In this document: positions 11,242-23,217 of the stretch, piece after piece | Position numbering within the stretch: the first letter of the stretch is position 1 | How the letters are laid out: each line of letters opens with the position of its first letter | Origin: Archegozetes longisetosus | Lineage: Eukaryota > Arthropoda > Arachnida > Sarcoptiformes > Trhypochthoniidae | Reading direction: 5' to 3' | Length of the DNA stretch: 64,000 bases | Assembly (NCBI GenBank): GCA_018873245.2 | Contig: JAEMBT020000009.1 | Span: forward strand, 17,143,794-17,207,793 | Program-made: the position numbers and the translations under genes | Notes under the pieces: generated by a model | Seen by the model: only the letters and a program-made list of their open reading frames with translations | Databases searched by the model: none | What the model was told of the DNA's origin: nothing

Positions 11242-12908
11242 TGATTTTCAAAAAATTGAAATTCTAAATTTATGCAAATGAAATTTATGCGGAATTCTCT
11301 TTTAGAAATTCTACTCACATATCAACCTTTATTAGCTTAAATTTCAGATTTCAAGTTTTCAGCAAAATTTTAATTCTATAAAGCTTTTACACAGAGTTTA
11401 ATCTCAAGTTTTCTTTAAGTAACGCACCTCTTCCTATTCAATTTTATTTAGAATGTACATATTTTACGCCAAAATATCAGACAAACGAAAACTTTGAGAT
11501 CATAAAAGCCAAATAGATCTCAAAATGTGTTCTGAAAAAATTTCAGTAGTTTCTTCATTTTTGGTCTTAGGACTTCCTAGTACTTTAGGTCCGAAAATGT
11601 CACAGATCTGGCTATAGCATTCAGAAGTAAATGGAAATATACAGAAAGTGTAATTAATGTCACAAAATAAGGTCAGAAGGTTAGCCACCGGCAAATCATG
11701 TTACTCAAAATGGTTCTGAGCATTTCCTATACATATATCTTACGGGTAGTCATCATGAACACAAATGTTATCAAAAAGCTATCAGTTAATGAGTCTATGA
11801 TTTAATAAAACAAAATATCTAGATAAACTGCTTTTTAGTCATAATATTCGATAGAAATATCAAATTTAATAACAGAATCCAAGTGGATGTCATTTTAACT
11901 GTATTATCTTTTAATTCTTTGAACCTAATAGGGGTCGAACAAATCTTATTATTATTTCTCTGTAATCCTTAAATTCATAATCTTCAAGTAAGAGGAGGTA
12001 AAAAATTACTTTATTTACATGAGTTTAAGTTGATTTCTATTTTTAAAAGATAGCAAAAATAACCGTTTTCGGTTTAAGTTACATCTTATTTTCAAAACTT
12101 ATTAATTAAAAAGTCTAATTTACCTGAATTCAAATTCGATGGAATTTCTCTAATTAAAGTGGCATAGACACAAAAAAGAAATCAAGATCAGATTAGCGCG
12201 AACCCGATTTCTTTCATATTGAAGTCTATCACACTGACCACTAGACCAAACTGACTTGTCAAATATTTTTACTCTAGCTTAATATCCTATATGTTCAGTG
12301 AATAGTAAAATGAAATAAAGTGATTGAATGAAATTTCACTATCAAAAGTATTCTTATCTCTATCTAAGGGGTATTCTAGTCTCTTCAGTGGAATTTAAGA
12401 AATTTGTATTTTTAACGTATAAATTGTATAATATTTGGTTCACATAAGCTTGAATTCTTTCAGGTATTTTGCTTTAGTAAAACTCTTTCTATAAAATAGG
12501 ATTGTGTCGAAATTGATCATACTATTATCAATTTCCTGTATTTAGTCCTTAAAATATTTTATTTTTCGAATTATAAGAAATGAATTAATTTAAGAGTTAC
12601 TAATAGTAAATTCTATTATAGCACAAATGTTGGCGAATAATAACATTTTAGTCGAACATAACTATTGTTTTGATATGGATTTATTGATCAAAGGGAATTA
12701 GATAAATCGAAAGAATTGAGAATTTTAAATTCTATAAGAAACATGACTTAATGTTCAATGTGCATAACAATACTCAATGCTCAAAAGATCCGAAATTTAT
12801 TAAAAAAATTATTGAAAATAAAATATATCACAGATTTTGACAATATTTGTTGATATTAGAATTAATCGTGATCAACTTCTACTTTCCCGATAATACTATT
12901 TATTTAAG
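11242..12908. other. Intergenic stretch, no gene seen
   Basis: Neither strand gives a recognisable protein or clear repeat structure. The first part may be unrecognisable downstream debris of the mariner relic. Confidence 0.5.
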
Positions 12909-12910
12909 TA

Positions 12911-13970
12911 TACAGGGTGGAAATTTTAAAACCGAACACAATTGAACACCAAAACTTCTTTTACTCATATTTTCTGATAAAAAATTTTATCAGAAAAGTT
13001 CGATATTAGAAAGGACCTAACTTGAACTTTTATTAAACATAAATCTAAGATATGAATGAATGAAAACAAAAATCGTGTTCACAACAGTTGAACGTACCGT
13101 GTGGTCGTTATCACCATTTAGCTGAAGAAACGCTACCTGGAGAATTAGTTTTAAAAGCTTAACCAAATTGGCCTAATACTCCACAGAAACACAAGCAAAA
13201 CCATTGTAAACATGATTTCATTATCATTATCTTTGAACATGGATCAGTTGATGGTGATGACGAAATCATGTATACACTAATTGTCCTCAAACATTGGATG
13301 ATTTGAAAATAAATATTAAAAGTGAAATTAAATATATAACTACCGAAAATGGCCAATGTTTCTGAAAGTATGATTAGAGGAGTTAGATTCTGTTTGGAGA
13401 ATAACTTTGGACACTTCGCGAGTTTTTCAAGAAAGCATAGGTTTAGGTGGCGCCATACATTGGTCATTTCTGGAACCATTTTCCCTACTGAATATAAGAT
13501 ACAATAGAACAAAACTAATTACGTATAGGAAATTTTTATACTAATATGGAAAAACATCGGTTAGATTTAACCCCCTCTCCGCGTTATTTATTAAAACAAG
13601 TTTAAAATAGAATAAAAAACCATGACATAAACTTTTTTTTGTCATAGTTAAATTTGTTTGTAAGTACAAGACTATAATCATTAATACTTTGTTTTTACTG
13701 AATAAAGAATAGTTTCAAGAGTTATCAAAAGACGGCTCTTTTATAACCTATGCTTTCGTGAAAAACTCGCGACTTTCAGTATTCACTATAAATGCAAATA
13801 ATATGTAGTTTTTAAACACTTTTGTAATTTTGTTTATGAACTGATAAAAAGTACATTTTTCATTCATGCCTTTTATTTAAGCATAAAGCAGTTAACCTGT
13901 TTTTGATAGGAATCATAACAAAAGCTTTATCTCTGATGACTAACTTCAGTTTTAAAATGTCCACCCTGTA
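12911..13970 (+). mobile_element. Tc1/mariner-type element, copy 1 (internally deleted)
   Basis: The left terminus TACAGGGTGGAAATTTTAAA and the right terminus, inverted TACAGGGTGGACATTTTAAA, are flanked by TA at 12909-12910 and 13971-13972. The interior matches the copy at 25269-26544, including the phrase around CAAACATTGGATGA that in that copy encodes the end of the transposase. Here most of the transposase is missing and the rest is frameshifted. The catalytic DDE motifs are not present. This is a non-autonomous derivative. Confidence 0.9.
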
Positions 13971-14180
13971 TAAGAGAATTTTGTACACAAGATTGAACAC
14001 TGATTTGACTGTTCCTAAACATAATAATTATGATTTAAATTCCAGTCAAACTAAAGTTAACGTTCAGGTAAAAAACCCAACAACTGTAGAGTTCAACAAA
14101 AGACAAAAAACTTAAGATTGTTAGCTTTTCTACAAGCAATTCAATATATTTTTGATAAATTTTTCATGCTGTATCATCTC

Positions 14181-14245
14181 CTTGGAACTATACTATCGTA
14201 TCTCTGATTGAAATGACATTACAGATACGACAGTATAGTTCCAAG
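14181..14245. repeat. 65-bp hairpin
   Basis: CTTGGAACTATACTATCGTA at 14181 onward is repeated inverted up to 14245 (ACGACAGTATAGTTCCAAG), with about 20 bp of loop. It lies between two transposons and has no coding content. Confidence 0.85.
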
Positions 14246-14421
14246 GCTAAGATATGTTGAAAAAACTTCATCTCATGATGTGTTTTATTTTTACTATGTA
14301 TAGAATATTTGAAACCTGGGGCTTGAGTTCACTTTTCAATTACTGAATCATTACCTTAAATGCAAAAAAATCTAAGAAAATATCCGATACGTCTTTTGAC
14401 TTAAAGCATCTCGTATATACT

Positions 14422-14852
14422 TTAGGCTGCCAACTGTCCAGGCCTGACCTGGATCGTCTAGCTTTCGGGGGTCTTGTCCAGTGACCAGTGCGGGGTCTGA
14501 CCTGGACATTGTAATGTCCAGTTTTTTATCATTGACAATATATCTCAAATAAAAAAATATATATAATGTTAAAAACATAACTGATTACATACTGTAATAT
14601 AGGTTTTTTTTCACATACAATAAGCATAATAATTTTAAATAAAAATTATTTTGATTTAAAATGCTCTGAATTTAGGAAATATGTAAAATCAAACAAAAAC
14701 TTATTAAAAGCTGCTCAATCTCAGCAAAAATATGATTTTAAATAATTTAATATTCAAATAAAATGATTAAATGACTGTCCAGTCTTGTCCAGTTTTTTAG
14801 TCAAAATTTAATACCTAATCCAATTTTTTTTATTTTTCAGTTGGCAGCCGTA
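14422..14852. mobile_element. 431-bp hAT-type MITE with perfect 8-bp TSD
   Basis: The ends TTAGGCTGCCAACTG (left) and TACGGCTGCCAACTG (right, inverted) are flanked by TATATACT at 14414-14421 and 14853-14860. The word TGTCCAG or CTGGACA recurs several times just inside both ends, the clustered subterminal pattern typical of hAT elements. No transposase is encoded. Confidence 0.9.
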
Positions 14853-14860
14853 TATATACT

Positions 14861-17200
14861 TATTGCATTTCATGTTCTTCATCACAAAATTCATATGAAA
14901 ATATATGTTATTTGATAAGTTGGAAAACCATTTGTAAGGCTTGAAAGTAAAGATCTTCCCAATGTAAGCTTTGACACCGTATATATTCTGATTTAATTTC
15001 GGTGATAAGTTGATAACTTTTTCTATGCCTCTAGAGAATTGCTGTCACGATATGATGTTAAGGAATTAAACTGAAGTCATAAATGTGATTCGCTTTGATT
15101 TGAAATAACTTTAGAAACTTTCGTAAAATGTTATACTTCGAAAACTAAAAGAAATGAAGTTTAAGAGCTGATTGGAAGAACAAAAATATTGTAAAATTAC
15201 TAAATTGATTATTTCTTTACGATCTATTCGATGCATATTACAACAGTTCACCCAAAAAAATTCAAGTCGAATCAATACTCTTCTTAATTTTGCATACCTC
15301 CAGAAAAATAATTAATAGAACTATTTGTCGAATAAGTCTGATTGAATTAATGTTTGTAGACACATCTGATGATACGCTTAAATGTTTCATAACACAAAAA
15401 TGGTACAGTGGCCGAGTAGGAAATTCCAGACAGAAGGTGAGTTTTTACACAGCCACCCGATTGTCTGGCTGTCTGACTCAGTTTATTAAACTAAATAAAA
15501 TAAGTTTATTGATTACAATTGATAAAAGTTTGTTAAAATTAAATCAAGAGAATTGAAAGACTTCGAAAAGTAGAACTACAATTTCACACTATAATAGTCC
15601 TCAATAGCAATTAAAAAATATGAATCTTGCATACATTCTAGAATCAATTTACTAAGAGAACGAAGTGCATGACTACAAACATTGAAATGTAATAAAGATG
15701 AGCAAAATATTTATATTGTAGTTACTCTTGAAGCAATACTGTATGACCAAACTCCGTCCATTTATTGAGATTGAGTAGATTCTGACTTTAATGCATAATT
15801 TTAACCTCAATCGAGCAGATAAATATTGTATATAAATCTTTTGTAACAAAGCAATCTTTTAAGAGCTGATTTTTTTAAATCGGCACTTTTAGGTGAATCT
15901 AAAACATTATACTTTCTCTTATATCTGAACCATAAAACGTGTATACTAAAACCTCGATCAACATTTTTTCGAAACGTCCAAAAGAAATGATATATAATAA
16001 AAAGTAATTTGTTCATCAAAATAGTTCATAAGAAGAAAAAACTTGACTTCCATCCTTTTTATAAAAATTCTGATGGAGGTCTCATCCTCAAGGGATCTAC
16101 TTCGATTTCAGTTATATTAAGTTCAAGATGAAAAATATGTCACCTCTAGCATTTCTACATTTATATTGCTATCTTACATCTTATGTTTGATGGTTATTAC
16201 TTGACCATTAGTACGATATTCAAGCTATTCAAAAATATTAAGTTTGAAAATATAGTTTATATCACCAGTTGTCTAATTTCAAACTAATGTTTAGCCGATC
16301 GAACTATTCTCGGTTATAATCAGAGTTTTAAACGAAAAGAAAGTGCTGCTTGCAAAAACGTTAACTTTATCTTTTCCTCGCTGCTTGATATGGCATTGAT
16401 ATGCTTATCATTTAGAGATAGGATAATAATAGTCTTGTTTCACTTTAAACCTCTTCACTTCGTTGTTGCTTAAGTTTTAGGCTCAATTTAACTTAATCAC
16501 AGTAAACTAAAATTCTAGAGATTTGAACGATAAAAAACGAATTCAGCTGTTTTCCTCTAAAAATAGTTAAGTGCCTTATTTATCATTTATTGTCAAGAAT
16601 TACTATCAAAGGAGTTAAGTATGACTTTCATTTGACTTTAATCTTCACTTTGAGTTTTGAGTTTCTTATAAGTTTTGATCTGGCGTTTTTCGCTTGAATA
16701 TCTTATGATTTGAATTTAATGGACTTCTACTTTTGCTAAAGCAATTCAATTTTATAGTTTCCTATTTGCTTTAACTGTGAAAGCTGAATCATCAATGGAT
16801 AAAATGTAAAAATTTACACTATGAAGGCTTTGAATTATTGATAAATGCAAATACCTTGATATTTTGATCTATTGGAAAGTTAAATATCAAGCGAAATCAC
16901 TTATTTCTACCGCTCTTTTAATTTGAATTATTTTAGTAGAAATTGAAATTTCAATAAAAGTAGATGAAAAACAGAGACAGACAGATTCGAATTAGGAAAA
17001 TATGAAAACTATATAAATAATTCATAGTTAAAATTTTTTGGAATACCAATTCATTTGTTGAAAAGGTAATGGAAAGTGGTTCAGAAAAATCGTTTAATAA
17101 ATAATTGTTAACATAGCTCGAAGTGCGAAGTATAATTCTATAAGTAATTTGAAATCACTACCTACTTTGATGTTGAATATAGAAAAGATTAGTTCAAATT
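14861..17200. other. Intergenic stretch, no gene seen
   Basis: No protein-like frame, splice-linked exons, RNA gene or large repeat can be supported. Open frames near 15290-15556 and 15807-16019 have no recognisable domain. Confidence 0.55.
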
Positions 17201-17208
17201 AGAGTGAC

Positions 17209-17764
17209 TAGGGTTCGAGGTTTTTGATATAATCATGATTGAGGTATTATACCATATTATACCGGTATGAAAGGTATAATTGCTTTAATGCATAAATTTT
17301 TAAATTCGTTCAATTATTTATTAAAGGAGTCCAAGAATAGTATAATATTTTGAAATTTATGGTAAAAATTAATTCTATTACTTGTAATCGTCATTAAACG
17401 AGTTCAACGCGATAAATTATTGCCCATAATCACCTAATGGTTCGTCCACATCATTTAATTGATAGATATAAACTAATTTAGTGTCAAGTTCGGTATTCCC
17501 CACAAATTTAAACTCGAGATATTTTAAAGGGTAGATGAAGGGTGAATCATTCTGTACAGCCAACAACTTTACAATTTTTAAATTAGAGAGGTGGATTCTT
17601 TGTCTAGGTTGAATTTCTGATTGAATTTACTATTTATTTTTTAAGTGCTTCGCTAAAATTTAGAAAATACCAAAGGTACGGTATTTTTCTATTAGGTATT
17701 ATTGCATATTATACATTGTATCAATTGTAATTTACCTCAAAGTAAAATACCACCTTGAACCCTA
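17209..17764. mobile_element. 556-bp hAT-type MITE with perfect 8-bp TSD
   Basis: The ends TAGGGTTCGAGGT (left) and TAGGGTTCAAGGTGG (right, inverted) are bounded by AGAGTGAC at 17201-17208 and 17765-17772. GGTATTATACC/GGTATAAT words cluster inside both ends. No coding sequence is recognisable. The perfect target duplication suggests a comparatively recent insertion. It lies 0.8 kb upstream of the first receptor gene. Confidence 0.9.
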
Positions 17765-17772
17765 AGAGTGAC

Positions 17773-18490
17773 TTAGTCTTATCGGGCCCAAGTATAGACT
17801 AAAAAATCTTTAGACATTACTTAAAATCTTTAAATCGATTTACAGTAATCTACGAATATAAAAGTTTCAAAATTTTAATTGTGAAAAACAATCATATTTC
17901 TTCCATGACTTTGTAGCATTGAAAAGTTATCTTTATAAATATTGTGAAGTTATGAACATAACAACAAAGATGAGAAATTTCAAAAGATTAAAATAATTTA
18001 GTTTAGAATTAACATACACTGAATAGCTAACGAAATAAAGTATCTGTAATGAATTTGTTTACCTATTCTCCTGAAACCTAGGCAAAATGCTTCTAGACCT
18101 GGTCCATTCTGGATTCTTAACTAGTTAACCTGAATTCTGGACTATACAGCTTAAATCTAGACACTCGGTTACCCTAGTTCAAATGCAGAGATCAAATTAA
18201 ATATAAGCAAACCTGTAACAGAAGAGAAGATGTGTAATACTAGACATGCGTCACTTTTGTGGAATCTTATGGATCAAGTTATATTAAAGCTAATCAGAAC
18301 TAGTGACAGATGCTATAAAATCACTCTAACTAAATACAAGCTCAGTAGACGTCTGTAAAACTTCTAATCAGTGAAAGAGTTTGTAAAACATTTCAGCCTT
18401 TAATGTATTCTGTATGAACCTTTTTCAAGTTTGTATTAAAATTATATTTTTGTTCACATAATTTAAAAGTATAGTTAAGATCGAATTATT
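17773..18490. other. Upstream flank of the first receptor gene
   Basis: No coding sequence is seen. This is the likely promoter-proximal region, but only the TATA-like word at 18491-18498 stands out. Confidence 0.45.
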
Positions 18491-18498
18491 TATATAAG
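18491..18498 (+). promoter_or_regulatory. TATA-like box candidate
   Basis: TATATAAG stands 53 bp before the chosen ATG. In such AT-rich DNA the word is common by chance, so this is a weak candidate; it would imply a short 5' leader of about 25-30 nt unless an upstream non-coding exon exists. Confidence 0.25.
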
Positions 18499-18551
18499 AG
18501 AAACTTTTATTGATTTAATGTGAAATATCATATTCGTGTCTAACTTGAAAA

Positions 18552-19865
18552 ATGTCCCAACAAATCTTAACGAATTTCACATTAATTGATAAGAATTTGA
18601 CATTTGTTGACATAAATAATGATAGTTTTAGTGATTCTAATTATTTGACAGAATTGTTGGAATTAATTCGTCAAAAGCATAATAAGCCATTAAGTACTGA
18701 AGAACTGTTGAAGAATATTCTGATTATTTGTTGTTATTCTCTTATTGTGATTATATCTCTTTTGGGAAATTTATTGGTTGTTAAAGTGACTGTATTTGGT
18801 AAGAAGAAAATGTATACAACAACTAATATATTGATCGCGAGTTTGGCCTTTTCTGATATTGTGATGACTGCATTCAACATACCATTTAATGTGATTCGAT
18901 TATTACGAGAGTCGTGGCCTTTTGGTAGTTTTCTATGTGTTTCGTTGCCGTTCGTTCAGGTCACTTGTGTTTATGTCAGTACTTTTACTATGACTGTTAT
19001 TGCATATCACAGATGGTGGACACTGAGCAGTACTCCATCGAAATCTCTGTCTTCTATTCAGTTATCGATTATAATTGGATCCGTTTGGTTGTTGGCAGCT
19101 CTACTATCAATACCACACTCAATATTCAATAAGACCGTTACAATTCCGACAGTTAAAGATTTTGTTCGATGTTATGTTGATTATCCTGATGTAAACTTTG
19201 ATTTTGGGCTTTGGCTTTCAGTCGAAACGTTCACAACTCAATACTTAATACCTTTAAGTATAACGATATGGCTTTATGTGAAAATAGGACACATTGTGTC
19301 AAAACAGGGAACAATTGCCAGTCAATCGAATGATGAGAGAAGAAGAATTCAATCAGAAGCTCGTAAGAAACGAATAATTATGTTGGTGTTAGTGGTCGCT
19401 GCATTTGCCATTTGTTGGTCAGTATAACTCAACTGAGAACTAAAATGTTTTAAACTGATAAGTTAATTAATGATAATTTCGTTGATTTGATTGTGAAACT
19501 TAAGGTTTCCATTAAATACATATCACCTTTTGGTGGATTTTGGACTAATTTCTCGTCACTTCAATATATTTCTTTTGTGTCACTGGTTCGCGATGTCATC
19601 TGTTTGGTCAGTCAGACAATTTTTAACAATATTCATTGAGTTTTGAACCTGTTTTAAGACTTGCTAATTCTTCAAATTTGTTTACAGTTACAATCCATTC
19701 ATCTACTGTTATCTAAACTCGAGCTTCAGAAAGGGTGCTAAAAAGTTATATCAGTTTGCATTTTGCCGAAAACGGTTGCAAACCATTGAACAAAATGTTA
19801 GCATTAGAAGTAATACTCGTGCGAAAACCTTCAGTAGAGCAGAAACAATAGATATAGATGACTAG
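18552..19865 (+). CDS. Neuropeptide G-protein-coupled receptor, NPY/RYamide-receptor-like, paralogue 1
   Basis: Three exons, 18552-19417, 19505-19606 and 19688-19865, join to a 381-residue rhodopsin-class receptor of the plasma membrane. Introns are 87 and 81 bp, both with TTG|GTCAGT donors and AG acceptors. The extracellular N-terminus has sequons at N8, N15 and N23. TM1 holds GN (72-73), TM2 LAFSD, ECL1 WPFG (122-125), TM3 starts at C129, whose disulphide partner is C207. TM6 has CWFP (288-291, split by intron 1) and TM7 NPFIY (325-329, just after intron 2). WPFG plus the VPFVQVT..YVSTFTM-type TM3 resembles insect RYamide/luqin and NPY-like receptors, which couple peptide binding to G proteins. 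Oddly, DRY is replaced by H153-R154-W155. The ligand is unknown. The start fits the paralogue at 61813. Confidence 0.9.
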
Positions 19866-20049
19866 AATTTCGGAGTTTATCGCTTGAAGAGTCCAATTAA
19901 ATCGATTTAATCTTCCATTTACATAATTAAATATCCGAAACATCTGCGAATAGTTATTCATTTTAATGATAAATAGCCCGGTCTCACTTAATTTCATGGA
20001 TTTCTATAAGAGGTAGATTCAGATGCCCCAGAATTGAGTGAGGGGTCAA

Positions 20050-20055
20050 AATAAA
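20050..20055 (+). promoter_or_regulatory. Candidate polyadenylation signal for receptor 1
   Basis: AATAAA lies about 185 bp beyond the stop codon. It is the canonical hexamer, but such words are frequent in this AT-rich DNA. Confidence 0.35.
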
Positions 20056-20159
20056 ATAATGTATTGAAGTATAAGGCTATATGAATTTCAGCATAAGATA
20101 ATACTTCTACTAGAACTTCATATTTTCACTTAATTCGTAGCTCATGTGTTGTTCGAGTG

Positions 20160-20584
20160 CAGTGATGTTCACACTCGATCAGATTATCCAGGACTCGGAC
20201 TCAGATTTACTAAAATTTTTACACATATTCAGCTCTTGCTCGAGTTCAGGATACTAAGTGTTCAGCTTGGTGAACATTATAGCTATTCTTATCTCAAGTG
20301 AGCAAACTTTTTCTAAAACAGGCAAAGTTAAAGGTGAAAAATAGAGTAATCTTTTGAAAGATGTTATCTTAGTATTATTTATCCAGGTTCTATATTGGAA
20401 CTCTTTGAATCCAGATAAAATTCTTTGCTTTCTAATATTCTAAATGAATTCAAGGATTTTGTAAAAGATAACTGAATTTTGAAAATTTTCATGAATTAAA
20501 ATCAATTGTTCAGGCTCGGTGCTCACTCTTGAGGGACATGAACTCAACATTGTGAGCGAGCGACTAGAATCTTTGACACCACTG
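20160..20584. mobile_element. Probable hAT-type MITE, about 425 bp
   Basis: The left end CAGTGATGTTCACACTCG and the right end, inverted CAGTGGTGTCAAAGATTC, resemble the CAGTG..TG termini of many hAT elements. GAGCGAGC, GGACTCGGACTC and GCTCGGTGCTCAC words cluster near both ends. I cannot find a matching 8-bp duplication, so the boundaries or age are uncertain. No protein is encoded. Confidence 0.6.
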
Positions 20585-22452
20585 CTTATAAAAAACATTT
20601 GAGTAACTTGTAATTGTTAGATCTGATAAACTTATGCATGTTTATCTAGTAAGTATTATAAATCAAATAGGCTACTATTGTAGTATTCTTGTTCATTTAT
20701 TTAAAATTAATTTTGAACAAAATTCTCAGGTTTCGGTGCTGATTGTCTATTGTTTGTGCACTATATTAAAAGAGAATTTTAGCTTCCCAGAATTAACTTA
20801 AGCTTTCGAATTGAAGCTTAACTTCAGTAAAATACGATGCTAATCCTATAGAATATTTTATAAGAGCAACATTCTTTCAGTCCATAAATTTTAGTTGAGT
20901 ATTACTTATAAGGCCTTTCTATACTCATAAAATTAAGATTAATTTGTTGGTTTGTTACGGATTCTGTTGAGATACTAACATACAAAGAAGACGTTTTCAA
21001 ACACACTAACATCCAGCTAAAAGTTACTCAATGGCAGTCTCTAATATCAGAAGATCTTTTCGGTTTGTAATCCACGGTTAGCTGTGAAGCCTTGAGTGAA
21101 GACTTGACTTCTCCATTCGAATTAACATACAAATTCGACTTTGAAACAATTGATGTTTTAAGCGCGAACAAGTGAATCCGTCGGAAGTTTCCAATATTAA
21201 TATTTCTTAGAAATATTTATCTTTTAAATCACCACCAATTTAAATTATTGTACGTGTTAGATAAAGCATCTTCACTTTAGCCAATATTAAATAAAACGAT
21301 TCTCAAATCTTCGTTAATCTTGATTTGAAAGAAGCTCAGGAATGTACGCCGAAAGATTTATTATCAGAAGAATTCTAATACTTAATGCATAAAAATTTTA
21401 AGAATCAAATCTCTTATAATGTTATGTATAACAGATAAATAAGAATCAAACTAGTTGTGAAATCTCTCTATGAACCAAATAAATATATCATAGAGAAGAA
21501 AAATTTATTTTCGCGAAATAAAGTGTTTGCCTGAGGATTTATAATGAAAATATAGGTATCTATTAAATATTGTGATTGTGTTGAAGAAACTGTTGTGTTT
21601 TCTATAAATTCAATTTCATTAAATCACTACTAAGGTTTATAATAATAATAATAATAATAATAATCCCAAATTTTAATTAAAATAGTTTTTAAGAAATTTC
21701 AACTGGTAATTTGAGTTTTGAATAATCTATTGTAAATTTTGAAATCAAGGTTACACAATGTTCAACTATTAACTAAAAATACAATGTGTTTAAATGATAC
21801 TCAATAGTTTAAAGTATTTTACGAGTGTTTAATTAAATATTTCATTTTATGTAAATCATGTTAGTTATAACTAGAACTCTCATAACTATAAGGTTTTATT
21901 ATTACTTAATAAAAATATTCATTTAAAAGCTTTAAGTCTCACTAGAAATTTTTAATCAAAATCAAGTTTCTTTTTATTTAAAACTTTACTATCCTTTTAA
22001 TTGCATTTTCCTGGAGTTTCGAGCAGTTTCTAATTCTTTATTCGTAAAATTTTACCTTATTTTTTATTTTACATGAAGGTTAACCTTATGTCATCTAAAT
22101 AATAGAGAGCTTATTGTTTAAGATAAGTTTAGTATTGAGGTCTGCGATTCAGATTTAGGAAAGAAGAAAATTTCCCACCAAATGAACCTAAATATAAAGG
22201 TTTTTCAAAATTTCATATTGAAAGATGCCATGAATATATTTTCGCAACAAATATGTTTGAGTTTATTTTCGATTGAGTTCAATAGTAAGCAGGATGATTT
22301 ATTATCTATCAGATAAGAGTCTCAATTCAGTTCCAAGTTCTTCAGAAAATCTCTCGTTAATTTAATTATAACATTATTTTAGGTTTAATATTACTATCAA
22401 GGATTTTGTTAAGATTTTTACCGTGATATAGATAATTAACCGAAAATTAATG
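20585..22452. other. Intergenic stretch, no gene seen
   Basis: Only a (TAA)n microsatellite at 21640-21664 stands out. No further exon of the receptor gene is found here; its reading frame already ends at 19865. Confidence 0.6.
21640..21664. repeat. (TAA)n microsatellite
   Basis: Eight uninterrupted TAA units. The same trinucleotide motif recurs at 27901-27937 and 46269-46320. Confidence 0.9.
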
Positions 22453-23217
22453 CGTTACTAATAACTTTTAAAGTACAAATAGGAATTTTATCAAATTTCA
22501 TATAATAATTGTTTAACATATTCATAATACTCTTATATTAATGAAGAACTAATGAAATAATAGAAATAATGTTCTTAATCTACATATTACGATTAATAAA
22601 TAACAATAAAATGTATAAAAACGTATTCACCCCGTTATCGAGTGCTTTCCGGTTTTATTGTGAGGAGCCCTTTCAATAGATTTTGGCACAAAATTTGATT
22701 CAGCTTGTCTTATTTGCTTTTAACTTCTGAAAATTATCCGTCTTCCAGTCCTCTTCTAAATATCGTCTTTTAAAATTCCCCGAAGGTCTTCAACTAAGTA
22801 TAAATTGAAGAACATCTAACTGATTTAGCTCCTCAGGCACATATTCGATATCACGCTTTTCATAAGTAGCTAAAGTATATCAAATGTGTGTCTGAGAGGT
22901 TAAATCCGCTGGATGCTCTCAAGTGATGCCAACTGTGAATCTTTGGGGAGTTTTGAAAGACGATATCAATAAAGAAGATTAGAAGACTGATCATTTTCAG
23001 CAACTAAAAGCAAGAATTAGTAATAAGATAAGCTAAATCAAAATTTGTGTCAAAATCTATCGATTGGGCTCCTCACAAGATAAAAGGAAAGCGCCCGTTA
23101 ATGGGGCGAATACGTTTTTCATTAATATAAGAATATTATGAATATTTTAAATAATTACTATATGAAATTTGTTAAAATTCCTCTTTGTACTTTGTAAGTT
23201 ATTAATAACGTATCACT
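22453..23217. repeat. Large inverted duplication containing Tc1 C-terminal fragments
   Basis: The right arm, up to 23217 (AAGTTATTAATAACGTAT end), is repeated inverted in the left arm from about 22453. Shared phrases include GGGCTCCTCACAA with TTGTGAGGAGCCC and CGAATACGTTTTTCATTAATA with its inverse. The left arm contains an extra piece of about 80 bp (about 22545-22620) absent from the right arm. Both arms carry the same end of a Tc1-like transposase, facing outward. Confidence 0.8.
22905..23125 (+). pseudogene. Tc1-like transposase C-terminal relic
   Basis: The conserved block around the third catalytic residue survives as VNLWGVLKDDINKED, followed after a stop by DHFQQLKARISNKIS, and a decayed GANTF end resembling the usual GG.TKY terminus. 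Upstream catalytic blocks and the DNA-binding domain are absent. A second copy of the last part lies inverted on the minus strand at about 22620-22760. Dead fragment. Confidence 0.6.

Noticed and set aside
13159..13512. 117-codon minus-strand frame as a gene
   Set aside because: It lies inside the Tc1/mariner copy, antisense to the transposase remnant; the composition shows no domain.
19418..19427. Receptor 1 ending at the TAA following exon 1
   Set aside because: The frame stops right at a GT donor in the CWxP motif, and the missing TM6/TM7 sequence continues in frame after two short introns. The uninterrupted frame is only exon 1.
20160..20584. 8-bp target duplication for the CAGTG element
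   Set aside because: Flanks TTCGAGTG and CTTATAAA do not match; the element call rests on terminal repeats only.
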